A stretch of 64,000 nucleotides of DNA from Skeletonema tropicum. Taxonomy: Eukaryota; Bacillariophyta; Thalassiosirophyceae; Thalassiosirales; Thalassiosiraceae. Below, in pieces: positions 13,376-26,100 of the stretch. The notes below the pieces were generated by a model. The model was not told the DNA's origin, searched no databases, and saw only the letters and a list, made by a program, of their open reading frames with translations. Each line of letters opens with the position of its first letter. Positions within the stretch are counted from its first letter, which is position 1. The DNA lies in NCBI GenBank assembly GCA_037178625.1, contig CM074149.1, forward strand, positions 1 through 64,000. Direction: 5' to 3'. The position numbers and the translations under genes were made by a program.

Positions 13376-16300
13376 CACTGTCGGTCTTTGCGTCACCGCT
13401 TCTTGAAGTCCAAGAGGAGAAGTAGGTGAGATTGTGAGATATGTGATAGGTTGGGTTGAATGTAAAATATTCTCTACTACGATTGGGGGTTATCAACCCT
13501 TGCCCTGTACGAATACCAATGTCAGCTTTGAATTCCTAGCTTTGCCAGTCCGGATAAGGCAGGTCATCTTGGCCCTCCTGGGTGGCCTCTCTCAAAGAGA
13601 GAGGAGACCCAGAGGCGAGATCCTCTCAAATAAATGGAGGTAAAGAGAACAAGGAGCCATCCAAGTCTCTAGATTCCTGCCCGTCCTGCGTCGCGCAAAG
13701 GTCGTAAGATTTCATCACAAAACAAAGGCGTGACGTGTCACGGCATAAACCCAGGGTCGTGGTGGGTGGGGAAAAACTAATTTCTGTGAGAGATGCAACT
13801 GGGTAAGCTGTACGGTCTTTCCCACTGGCACACAGATAATACTCTAAGCTTCTCCGATGCTGCTGCTGGTCGTTTCAAAACAACTTTGATCTCACGGTTG
13901 TTGGAAACGCCGAGGCTCCTGCCGATACGTCATCAAGTTGGATCTTTCGTCGTCTTTCGTCAGGATTCTCGTCATTACCGACTCAGCAACTTCATCATAT
14001 TGATCCTCGCAATTACCTGCTCCTCGAGACCATCTAAGCAGAAGCACCGTGTCGGTCTTTGCGTCACCGCTTCTTGAAGTCCAAGAGGAGAAGTAGGTGA
14101 GATTGTGAGATATGTGATAGGTTGGGTTGAATGTAAAATATTCTCTACTACGATTGGGGTTATCAACCCTTGCCCTGTACGAATACCAATGTCAGCTTTG
14201 AATTCCTAGCTTTGCCAGTCCGGATAAGGCAGGTCATCTTGGCCCTCCTGGGGGTGGCCTCTCTCAAAGAGAGAGGAGACCCAGAGGCGAGATCCTCTCA
14301 AATAAATGGAGGTAAAGAGAACAAGGAGCCATCCAAGTCTCTAGATTCCTGCCCGTCCTGCGTCGCGCAAAGGTCGTAAGATTTCATCACAAAACAAAGG
14401 CGTGACGTGTCACGGCATAAACCCAGGGTCGTGGTGGGTGGGGAAAAAACTAATTTCTGTGAGAGATGCAACTGGGTAAGCTGTACGGTCTTTCCCACTG
14501 GCACACAGATAATACTCTAAGCTTCTCCGATGCTGCTGCTGGTCGTTTCAAACAACTTTGATCTCACGGTTGTTGGAAACGCCGAGGCTCCTGCCGATAC
14601 GTCATCAAGTTGGATCTTTCGTCGTCTTTCGTCAGGATTCTCGTCATTACCGACTCAGCAACTTCATCATATTGATCCTCGCAATTACCTGCTCCTCGAG
14701 ACCATCTAAGCAGAAGCACCTGTCGGTCTTTGCATCACCGCTTCTTGAAGTCCAAGAGGAGAAGTAGGTGAGATTGTGAGATATGTGATAGGTTGGGTTG
14801 AATGTAAAATATTCTCTACTACGATTGGGGGTTATCAACCCTTGCCCTGTACGAATACCAATGTCAGCTTTGAATTCCTAGCTTTGCCAGTCCGGATAAG
14901 GCAGGTCCATCTTGGCCCTCCTGGGTGGCCTCTCTCAAAGAGAGAGGAGACCCAGAGGCGAGATCCTCTCAAATAAATGGAGGTAAAGAGAACAAGGAGC
15001 CATCCAAGTCTCTAGATTCCTGCCCGTCCTGCGTCGCGCAAAGGTCGTAAGATTTCATCACAAAACAAAGGGCGTGACGTGTCACGGCATAAACCCAGGG
15101 TCGTGGTGGGTGGGGAAAAACTAATTTCTGTGAGAGATGCAACTGGGTAAGCTGTACGGTCTTTCCCACTGGCACACAGATAATACTCTAAGCTTCTCCG
15201 ATGCTGCTGCTGGTCGTTTCAAACAACTTTGATCTCACGGTTGTTGGAAACGCCGAGGCTCCTGCCGATTACGTCATCAAGTTGGATCTTTCGTCGTCTT
15301 TCGTCAGGATTCTCGTCATTACCGACTCAGCAACTTCATCATATTGATCCTCGCAATTACCTGCTCCTCGAGACCATCTAAGCAGAAGCACCTGTCGGTC
15401 TTTGCATCACCGCTTCTTGAAGTCCAAGAGGAGAAGTAGGTGAGATTGTGAGATATGTGATAGGTTGGGTTGAATGTAAAATATTCTCTACTACGATTGG
15501 GGGTTATCAACCCTTGCCCTGTACGAATACCAATGTCAGCTTTGAATTCCTAGCTTTGCCAGTCCGGATAAGGCAGGTCATCTTGGCCCTCCTGGGTGGC
15601 CTCTCTCAAAGAGAGAGGAGACCCAGAGGCGAGATCCTCTCAAATAAATGGAGGTAAAGAGAACAAGGAGCCATCCAAGTCTCTAGATTCCTGCCCGTCC
15701 TGCGTCGCGCAAAGGTCGTAAGATTTCATCACAAAACAAAGGCGTGACGTGTCACGGCATAAACCCAGGGTCGTGGTGGGTGGGGAAAAAACTAATTTCT
15801 GTGAGAGATGCAACTGGGTAAGCTGTACGGTCTTTCCCACTGGCCACACAGATAATACTCTAAGCTTCTCCGATGCTGCTGCTGGTCGTTTCAAACAACT
15901 TTGATCTCACGGTTGTTGGAAACGCCGAGGCTCCTGCCGATACGTCATCAAGTTGGATCTTTCGTCGTCTTTCGTCAGGATTCTCGTCATTACCGACTCA
16001 GCAACTTCATCATATTGATCCTCGCAATTACCTGCTCCTCGAGACCATCTAAGCAGAAGCACGTGTCGGTCTTTGCATCACCGCCTTCTTGAAGTCCAAG
16101 AGGAGAAGTAGGTGAGATTGTGAGATATGTGATAGGTTGGGTTGAATGTAAAATATTCTCTACTACGATTGGGGTTATCAACCCTTGCCCTGTACGAATA
16201 CCAATGTCAGCTTTGAATTCCTAGCTTTGCCAGTCCGGATAAGGCAGGTCATCTTGGCCCTCCTGGGGTGGCCTCTCTCAAAGAGAGAGGAGACCCAGAG

Positions 16301-19300
16301 GCGAGATCCTCTCAAATAAATGGAGGTAAAGAGAACAAGGAGCCATCCAAAAGTCTCTAGATTCCTGCCCGTCCTGCGTCGCGCAAAGGTCGTAAGATTT
16401 CATCACAAAACAAAGGCGTGACGTGTCACGGCATAAACCCAGGGTCGTGGGTGGGGGAAAAACTAATTTCTGTGAGAGATGCAACTGGGTAAGCTGTACG
16501 GTCTTTCCCACTGGCACACAGATAATACTCTAAGCTTCTCCGATGCTGCTGCTGGTCGTTTCAAACAACTTTGATCTCTCACGGTTGTTGGAAACGCCGA
16601 GGCTCCTGCCGATACGTCATCAAGTTGGATCTTTCGTCGGTCTTTCGTCAGGATTCTCGTCATTACCGACTCAGCAACTTCATCATATTGATCCTCGCAA
16701 TTACCTGCTCCTCGAGACCATCTAAGCAGAAGCACCTGTCGGTCTTTGCATCACCGCTTCTTGAAGTCCAAGAGGAGAAGTAGGTGAGATTGTGAGATAT
16801 GTGATAGGTTGGGTTGAATGTAAAATATTCTCTACTACGATTTTGGGGGTTATCAACCTTGCCCTGTACGAATACCAATGTCAGCTTTGAATTCCTAGCC
16901 TTTGCCCAGTCCGGATAAGGCAGGTCATCTTGGCCCTCCTGGGTGGCCTCTCTCAAAGAGAGAGGAGACCCAGAGGCGAGATCCTCTCAAATAAATGGAG
17001 GTAAAGAGAACAAGGAGCCATCCAAGTCTCTAGATTCCTGCCCGTCCTGCGTCGCGCAAAGGTCGTAAGATTTCATCACAAAACAAAGGCGTGACGTGTC
17101 ACGGCATAAACCCAGGGTCGTGGTGGGTGGGGAAAAAACTAATTTCTGTGAGAGATGCAACTGGGTAAGCTGTACGGTCTTTCCCACTGGCACACAGATA
17201 ATACTCTAAGCTTCTCCGATGCTGCTGCTGGTCGTTTCAAACAACTTTGATCTCACGGTTGTTGGAAACGCCGAGGCTCCTGCCGATACGTCATCAAGTT
17301 GGATCTTTCGTCGTCTTTCGTCAGGATTCTCGTCATTACCGACTCAGCAACTTCATCATATTGATCCTCGCAATTACCTGCCTCCTCGAGACCATCTAAG
17401 CAGAAGCACCTGTCGGTCTTTGCGTCATCACCGCTTCTTGAAGTCCAAGAGGAGAAGTAGGTGAGATTGTGAGATATGTGATAGGTTGGGTTGAATGTAA
17501 AATATTCTCTACTACGATTGGGGGTTATCAACCCTTGCCCTGTACGAATACCAATGTCAGCTTTGAATTCCTAGCTTTGCCAGTCCGGATAAGGCAGGTC
17601 ATCTTGGCCCTCCTGGGTGGCCTCTCTCAAAGAGAGAGGAGACCCAGAGGCGAGATCCTCTCAAATAAATGGAGGTAAAGAGAACAAGGAGCCATCCAAG
17701 TCTCTAGATTCCTGCCCGTCCTGCGTCGCGCAAAGGTCGTAAGATTTCATCACAAAACAAAGGCGTGACGTGTCACGGCCATAAACCCAGGGTCGTGGTG
17801 GGGTGGGGAAAAAAACTAATTTCTGTGAGAGATGCAACTGGGTAAGCTGTACGGTCTTTCCCACTGGCACACAGATAATACTCTAAGCTTCTCCGATGCT
17901 GCTGCTGGTCGTTTCAAACAACTTTGATCTCACGGTTGTTGGAAACGCCGAGGCTCCTGCCGATACGTCATCAAGTTGGATCTTTCGTCGTCTTTCGTCA
18001 GGATTCTCGTCATTACCGACTCAGCAACTTCATCAATATTGATCCTCGCAATTACCTGCTCCTCGAGACCATCTAAGCAGAAGCACCTGTCGGTCTTTGC
18101 ATCACCGCTTCTTGAAGTCCAAGAGGAGAAGTAGGTGAGATTGTGAGATATGTGATAGGTTGGGTTGAATGTAAAATATTCTCTACTACGATTGGGGGTT
18201 ATCAACCCTTGCCCTGTACGAATACCAATGTCAGCTTTGAATTCCTAGCTTTGCCAGTCCGGATAAGGCAGGTCATCTTGGCCCTCCTGGGTGGCCTCTC
18301 TCAAAGAGAGAGGAGACCCAGAGGCGAGATCCTCTCAAATAAATGGAGGTAAAGAGAACAAGGAGCCATCCAAGTCTCTAGATTCCTGCCCGTCCTGCGT
18401 CGCGCAAAGGTCGTAAGATTTCATCACAAAACAAAGGCGTGACGTGTCACGGCATAAACCCAGGGTCGTGTGGTGGGTGGGGAAAAAACTAATTTCTGTG
18501 AGAGATGCAACTGGGTAAGCTTGTACGGTCTTTCCCACTGGCACACAGATAATACTCTAAGCTTCTCCGATGCTGCTGCTGGTCGTTTCAAACAACTTTG
18601 ATCTCACGGTTGTTGGAAACGCCGAGGCTCCTGCCGATACGTCATCAAGTTGGATCTTTCGTCGTCTTTCGTCAGGATTCTCGTCATTACCGACTCAGCA
18701 ACTTCATCATATTGATCCTCGCAATTACCTGCTCCTCGAGACCATCTAAGCAGAAGCACCTGTCGGTCTTTGCATCACCGCTTCTTGAAGTCCAAGAGGA
18801 GAAGTAGGTGAGATTGTGAGATATGTGATAGGTTGGGTTGAATGTAAAATATTCTCTACTACGATTGGGGGTTATCAACCCTTGCCCTGTACGAATACCA
18901 ATGTCAGCTTTGAATTCCTAGCTTTGCCAGTCCGGATAAGGCAGGTCATCTTGGCCCTCCTGGGTGGCCCTCTCTCAAAGAGAGAGGAGACCCAGAGGCG
19001 AGATCCTCTCAAATAAATGGAGGTAAAGAGAACAAGGAGCCATCCAAGTCTCTAGATTCCTGCCCGTCCTGCGTCGCGCAAAGGTCGTAAGATTTCATCA
19101 CAAAACAAAGGCGTGACGTGTCACGGCATAAACCCAGGGTCGTGGTGGGTGGGGAAAAACTAATTTCTGTGAGAGATGCAACTGGGTAAGCTGTACGGTC
19201 TTTCCCACTGGCACACAGATAATACTCTAAGCTTCTCCGATGCTGCTGCTGGTCGTTTCAAACAACTTTGATCTCACGGTTGTTGGAAACGCCGAGGCTC

Positions 19301-20110
19301 CTGCCGATACGTCATCAAGTTGGATCTTTCGTCGTCTTTCGTCAGGATTCTCGTCATTACCGACTCAGCAACTTCATCATATTGATCCTCGCAATTACCT
19401 GCTCCTCGAGACCATCTAAGCAGAAGCACCGTGTCGGTCTTTGCAATCACCGCTTCTTGAAGTCCAAGAGGAGAAGTAGGTGAGATTGTGAGATATGTGA
19501 TAGGTTGGGTTGAATGTAAAATATTCTCTACTACGATTGGGGGTTATCAACCCTTGCCCTGTACGAATACCAATGTCAGCCTTTGAATTCCTAGCTAGCT
19601 TTGCCAGTCCGGATAAGGCAGGTCATCTTGGCCCTCCTGGGTGGCCTCTCTCAAAGAGAGAGGAGACCCAGAGGCGAGATCCTCTCAAATAAATGGAGGT
19701 AAAGAGAACAAGGAGCCATCCAAGTCTCTAGATTCCTGCCCGTCCTGCGTCGCGCAAAGGTCGTAAGATTTCATCACAAAACAAAGGCGTGACGTGTCAC
19801 GGCATAAACCCAGGGTCGTGGTGGGTGGGGAAAAAACTAATTTCTGTGAGAGATGCAAACTGGGTAAGCTGTACGGTCTTTCCCACTGGCACACAGATAA
19901 TACTCTAAGCTTCTCCGATGCTGCTGCTGGTCGTTTCAAACAACTTTGATCTCACGGTTGTTGGAAACGCCGAGGCTCCTGCCGATACGTCATCAAGTTG
20001 GATCTTTCGTCGTCTTTCGTCAGGATTCTCGTCATTACCGACTCAGCAACTTCATCATATTGATCCTCGCAATTACCTGCTCCTCGAGACCATCTAAGCA
20101 GAAGCCGTGT
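13376..20110. other. Indel-rich interior of the satellite array
   Basis: Here nearly every unit carries one to six 1-4 bp insertions or deletions, mostly in homopolymers or short duplications (GGGGG to GGGG near 14156, an extra C at 14908, an extra T at 15270, TTTT near 16841, an extra CTAG near 19595). Units at 5.4-9.3 kb and 25-31 kb are almost free of them. Indels hugely outnumber substitutions. That is what residual long-read error in an unpolishable repeat looks like, so unit-level differences here should not be taken as biology without the reads. Confidence 0.7.
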
Positions 20111-23100
20111 CGGTCTTTGCATCACCGCTTCTTGAAGTCCAAGAGGAGAAGTAGGTGAGATTGTGAGATATGTGATAGGTTGGGTTGAATGTAAAATATT
20201 CTCTACTACGATTGGGGGTTATCAACCCTTGCCCTGTACGAATACCAATGTCAGCTTTGAATTCCTAGCTTTGCCAGTCCGGATAAGGCAGGTCATCTTG
20301 GCCCTCCTGGGTGGCCTCTCTCAAAGAGAGAGGAGACCCAGAGGCGAGATCCTCTCAAATAAATGGAGGTAAAGAGAACAAGGAGCCATCCAAGTCTCTA
20401 GATTCCTGCCCGTCCTGCGTCGCGCAAAGGTCGTAAGATTTCATCACAAAACAAAGGCGTGACGTGTCACGGCATAAACCCAGGGTCGTGGTGGGTGGGG
20501 AAAAACTAATTTCTGTGAGAGATGCAACTGGGTAAGCTGTACGGTCTTTCCCACTGGCACACAGATAATACTCTAAGCTTCTCCGATGCTGCTGCTGGTC
20601 GTTTCAAACAACTTTGATCTCACGGTTGTTGGAAACGCCGAGGCTCCTGCCGATACGTCATCAAGTTGGATCTTTCGTCGTCTTTCGTCAGGATTCTCGT
20701 CATTACCGACTCAGCAACTTCATCATATTGATCCTCGCAATTACCTGCTCCTCGAGACCATCTAAGCAGAAGCACCTGTCGGTCTTTGCATCACCGCTTC
20801 TTGAAGTCCAAGAGGAGAAGTAGGTGAGATTGTGAGATATGTGATAGGTTGGGTTGAATGTAAAATATTCTCTACTACGATTGGGGGTTATCAACCCTTG
20901 CCCTGTACGAATACCAATGTCAGCTTTGAATTCCTAGCTTTGCCAGTCCGGATAAGGCAGGTCATCTTGGCCCTCCTGGGTGGCCTCTCTCAAAGAGAGA
21001 GGAGACCCAGAGGCGAGATCCTCTCAAATAAATGGAGGTAAAGAGAACAAGGAGCCATCCAAGTCTCTAGATTCCTGCCCGTCCTGCGTCGCGCAAAGGT
21101 CGTAAGATTTCATCACAAAACAAAGGCGTGACGTGTCACGGCATAAACCCAGGGTCGTGGTGGGTGTGGGAAAAACTAATTTCTGTGAGAGATGCAACTG
21201 GGTAAGCTGTACGGTCTTTCCCACTGGCACACAGATAATACTCTAAGCTTCTCCGATGCTGCTGCTGGTCGTTTCAAACAACTTTGATCTCACGGTTGTT
21301 GGAAACGCCGCCGAGGCTCCTGCCGATACGTCATCAAGTTGGATCTTTCGTCGTCTTTCGTCAGGATTCTCGTCATTACCGACTCAGCAACTTCATCATA
21401 TTGATCCTCGCAATTACCTGCTCCTCGAGACCATCTAAGCAGAAGCACCTGTCGGTCTTTGCATCACCGCTTCTTGAAGTCCAAGAGGAGAAGTAGGTGA
21501 GATTGTGAGATATGTGATAGGTTGGGTTGAATGTAAAATATTCTCTACTACGATTGGGGGTTATCAACCCTTGCCCTGTACGAATACCAATGTCAGCTTT
21601 GAATTCCTAGCTTTGCCAGTCCGGATAAGGCAGGTCATCTTGGCCCTCCTGGGTGGCCTCTCTCAAAGAGAGAGGAGACCCAGAGGCGAGATCCTCTCAA
21701 ATAAATGGAGGTAAAGAGAACAAGGAGCCATCCAAGTCTCTAGATTCCTGCCCGTCCTGCGTCGCGCAAAGGTCGTAAGATTTCATCACAAAACAAAGGC
21801 GTGACGTGTCACGGCATAAACCCAGGGTCGTGGTGGGTGGGGAAAAACTAATTTCTGTGAGAGATGCAACTGGGTAAGCTGTACGGTCTTTCCCACTGGC
21901 ACACAGATAATACTCTAAGCTTCTCCGATGCTGCTGCTGGTCGTTTCAAACAACTTTGATCTCACGGTTGTTGGAAACGCCGAGGCTCCTGCCGATACGT
22001 CATCAAGTTGGATCTTTCGTCGTCTTTCGTCAGGATTCTCGTCATTACCGACTCAGCAACTTCATCATATTGATCCTCGCAATTACCTGCTCCTCGAGAC
22101 CATCTAAGCAGAAGCACGTGTCGGTCTTTGCATCACCGCTTCTTGAAGTCCAAGAGGAGAAGTAGGTGAGATTGTGAGATATGTGATAGGTTGGGTTGAA
22201 TGTAAAATATTCTCTACTACGATTGGGGGTTATCAACCCTTGCCCTGTACGAATACCAATGTCAGCTTTGAATTCCTAGCTTTGCCAGTCCGGATAAGGC
22301 AGGTCATCTTGGCCCTCCTGGGTGGCCTCTCTCAAAGAGAGAGGAGACCCAGAGGCGAGATCCTCTCAAATAAATGGAGGGGTAAAGAGAACAAGGAGCC
22401 ATCCAAGTCTCTAGATTCCTGCCCGTCCTGCGTCGCGCAAAGGTCGTAAGATTTCATCACAAAACAAAGGCGTGACGTGTCACGGCATAAACCCAGGGTC
22501 GTGGTGGGTGGGGAAAAACTAATTTCTGTGAGAGATGCAACTGGGTAAGCTGTACGGTCTTTCCCACTGGCACACAGATAATACTCTAAGCTTCTCCGAT
22601 GCTGCTGCTGGTCGTTTCAAACAACTTTGATCTCACGGTTGTTGGAAACGCCGAGGCTCCTGCCGATACGTCATCAAGTTGGATCTTTCGTCGTCTTTCG
22701 TCAGGATTCTCGTCATTACCGACTCAGCAACTTCATCATATTGATCCTCGCAATTACCTGCTCCTCGAGACCATCTAAGCAGAAGCACCGTGTCGGTCTT
22801 TGCATCACCGCTTCTTGAAGTCCAAGAGGAGAAGTAGGTGAGATTGTGAGATATGTGATAGGTTGGGTTGAATGTAAAATATTCTCTACTACGATTGGGG
22901 GTTATCAACCCTTGCCCTGTACGAATACCAATGTCAGCTTTGAATTCCTAGCTTTGCCAGTCCGGATAAGGCAGGTCATCTTGGCCCTCCTGGGTGGCCT
23001 CTCTCAAAGAGAGAGGAGACCCAGAGGCGAGATCCTCTCAAATAAATGGAGGTAAAGAGAACAAGGAGCCATCCAAGTCTCTAGATTCCTGCCCGTCCTG

Positions 23101-26100
23101 CGTCGCGCAAAGGTCGTAAGATTTCATCACAAAACAAAGGCGTGACGTGTCACGGCATAAACCCAGGGTCGTGGTGGGTGGGGAAAAAACTAATTTCTGT
23201 GAGAGATGCAACTGGGTAAGCTGTACGGTCTTTCCCACTGGCACACAGATAATACTCTAAGCTTCTCCGATGCTGCTGCTGGTCGTTTCAAACAACTTTG
23301 ATCTCACGGTTGTTGGAAACGCCGAGGCTCCTGCCGATACGTCATCAAGTTGGATCTTTCGTCGTCTTTCGTCAGGATTCTCGTCATTACCGACTCAGCA
23401 ACTTCATCATATTGATCCTCGCAATTACCTGCTCCTCGAGACCATCTAAGCAGAAGCACCTGTCGGTCTTTGCATCACCGCTTCTTGAAGTCCAAGAGGA
23501 GAAGTAGGTGAGATTGTGAGATATGTGATAGGTTGGGTTGAATGTAAAATATTCTCTACTACGATTGGGGGTTATCAACCCTTGCCCTGTACGAATACCA
23601 ATGTCAGCTTTGAATTCCTAGCTTTGCCAGTCCGGATAAGGCAGGTCATCTTGGCCCTCCTGGGTGGCCTCTCTCAAAGAGAGAGGAGACCCAGAGGCGA
23701 GATCCTCTCAAATAAATGGAGGTAAAGAGAACAAGGAGCCATCCAAGTCTCTAGATTCCTGCCCGTCCTGCGTCGCGCAAAGGTCGTAAGATTTCATCAC
23801 AAAACAAAGGCGTGACGTGTCACGGCATAAACCCAGGGTCGTGGTGGGTGGGGAAAAACTAATTTCTGTGAGAGATGCAACTGGGTAAGCTGTACGGTCT
23901 TTCCCACTGGCACACAGATAATACTCTAAGCTTCTCCGATGCTGCTGCTGGTCGTTTCAAACAACTTTGATCTCACGGTTGTTGGAAACGCCGAGGCTCC
24001 TGCCGATACGTCATCAAGTTGGATCTTTCGTCGTCTTTCGTCAGGATTCTCGTCATTACCGACTCAGCAACTTCATCATATTGATCCTCGCAATTACCTG
24101 CTCCTCGAGACCATCTAAGCAGAAGCACCTGTCGGTCTTTGCATCACCGCTTCTTGAAGTCCAAGAGGAGAAGTAGGTGAGATTGTGAGATATGTGATAG
24201 GTTGGGTTGAATGTAAAATATTCTCTACTACGATTGGGGGTTATCAACCCTTGCCCTGTACGAATACCAATGTCAGCTTTGAATTCCTAGCTTTGCCAGT
24301 CCGGATAAGGCAGGTCATCTTGGCCCTCCTGGGTGGCCTCTCTCAAAGAGAGAGGAGACCCAGAGGCGAGATCCTCTCAAATAATGGAGGTAAAGAGAAC
24401 AAGGAGCCATCCAAGTCTCTAGATTCCTGCCCGTCCTGCGTCGCGCAAAGGTCGTAAGATTTCATCACAAAACAAAGGCGTGACGTGTCACGGCATAAAC
24501 CCAGGGTCGTGGTGGGTGGGGAAAAACTAATTTCTGTGAGAGATGCAACTGGGTAAGCTGTACGGTCTTTCCCACTGGCACACAGATAATACTCTAAGCT
24601 TCTCCGATGCTGCTGCTGGTCGTTTCAAACAACTTTGATCTCACGGTTGTTGGAAACGCCGAGGCTCCTGCCGATACGTCATCAAGTTGGATCTTTCGTC
24701 GTCTTTCGTCAGGATTCTCGTCATTACCGACTCAGCAACTTCATCATATTGATCCTCGCAATTACCTGCTCCTCGAGACCATCTAAGCAGAAGCACCTGT
24801 CGGTCTTTGCATCACCGCTTCTTGAAGTCCAAGAGGAGAAGTAGGTGAGATTGTGAGATATGTGATAGGTTGGGTTGAATGTAAAATATTCTCTACTACG
24901 ATTGGGGGTTATCAACCCTTGCCCTGTACGAATACCAATGTCAGCTTTGAATTCCTAGCTTTGCCAGTCCGGATAAGGCAGGTCATCTTGGCCCTCCTGG
25001 GTGGCCTCTCTCAAAGAGAGAGGAGACCCAGAGGCGAGATCCTCTCAAATAAATGGAGGTAAAGAGAACAAGGAGCCATCCAAGTCTCTAGATTCCTGCC
25101 CGTCCTGCGTCGCGCAAAGGTCGTAAGATTTCATCACAAAACAAAGGCGTGACGTGTCACGGCATAAACCCAGGGTCGTGGTGGGTGGGGAAAAACTAAT
25201 TTCTGTGAGAGATGCAACTGGGTAAGCTGTACGGTCTTTCCCACTGGCACACAGATAATACTCTAAGCTTCTCCGATGCTGCTGCTGGTCGTTTCAAACA
25301 ACTTTGATCTCACGGTTGTTGGAAACGCCGAGGCTCCTGCCGATACGTCATCAAGTTGGATCTTTCGTCGTCTTTCGTCAGGATTCTCGTCATTACCGAC
25401 TCAGCAACTTCATCATATTGATCCTCGCAATTACCTGCTCCTCGAGACCATCTAAGCAGAAGCACCTGTCGGTCTTTGCATCACCGCTTCTTGAAGTCCA
25501 AGAGGAGAAGTAGGTGAGATTGTGAGATATGTGATAGGTTGGGTTGAATGTAAAATATTCTCTACTACGATTGGGGGTTATCAACCCTTGCCCTGTACGA
25601 ATACCAATGTCAGCTTTGAATTCCTAGCTTTGCCAGTCCGGATAAGGCAGGTCATCTTGGCCCTCCTGGGTGGCCTCTCTCAAAGAGAGAGGAGACCCAG
25701 AGGCGAGATCCTCTCAAATAAATGGAGGTAAAGAGAACAAGGAGCCATCCAAGTCTCTAGATTCCTGCCCGTCCTGCGTCGCGCAAAGGTCGTAAGATTT
25801 CATCACAAAACAAAGGCGTGACGTGTCACGGCATAAACCCAGGGTCGTGGTGGGTGGGGAAAAACTAATTTCTGTGAGAGATGCAACTGGGTAAGCTGTA
25901 CGGTCTTTCCCACTGGCACACAGATAATACTCTAAGCTTCTCCGATGCTGCTGCTGGTCGTTTCAAACAACTTTGATCTCACGGTTGTTGGAAACGCCGA
26001 GGCTCCTGCCGATACGTCATCAAGTTGGATCTTTCGTCGTCTTTCGTCAGGATTCTCGTCATTACCGACTCAGCAACTTCATCATATTGATCCTCGCAAT

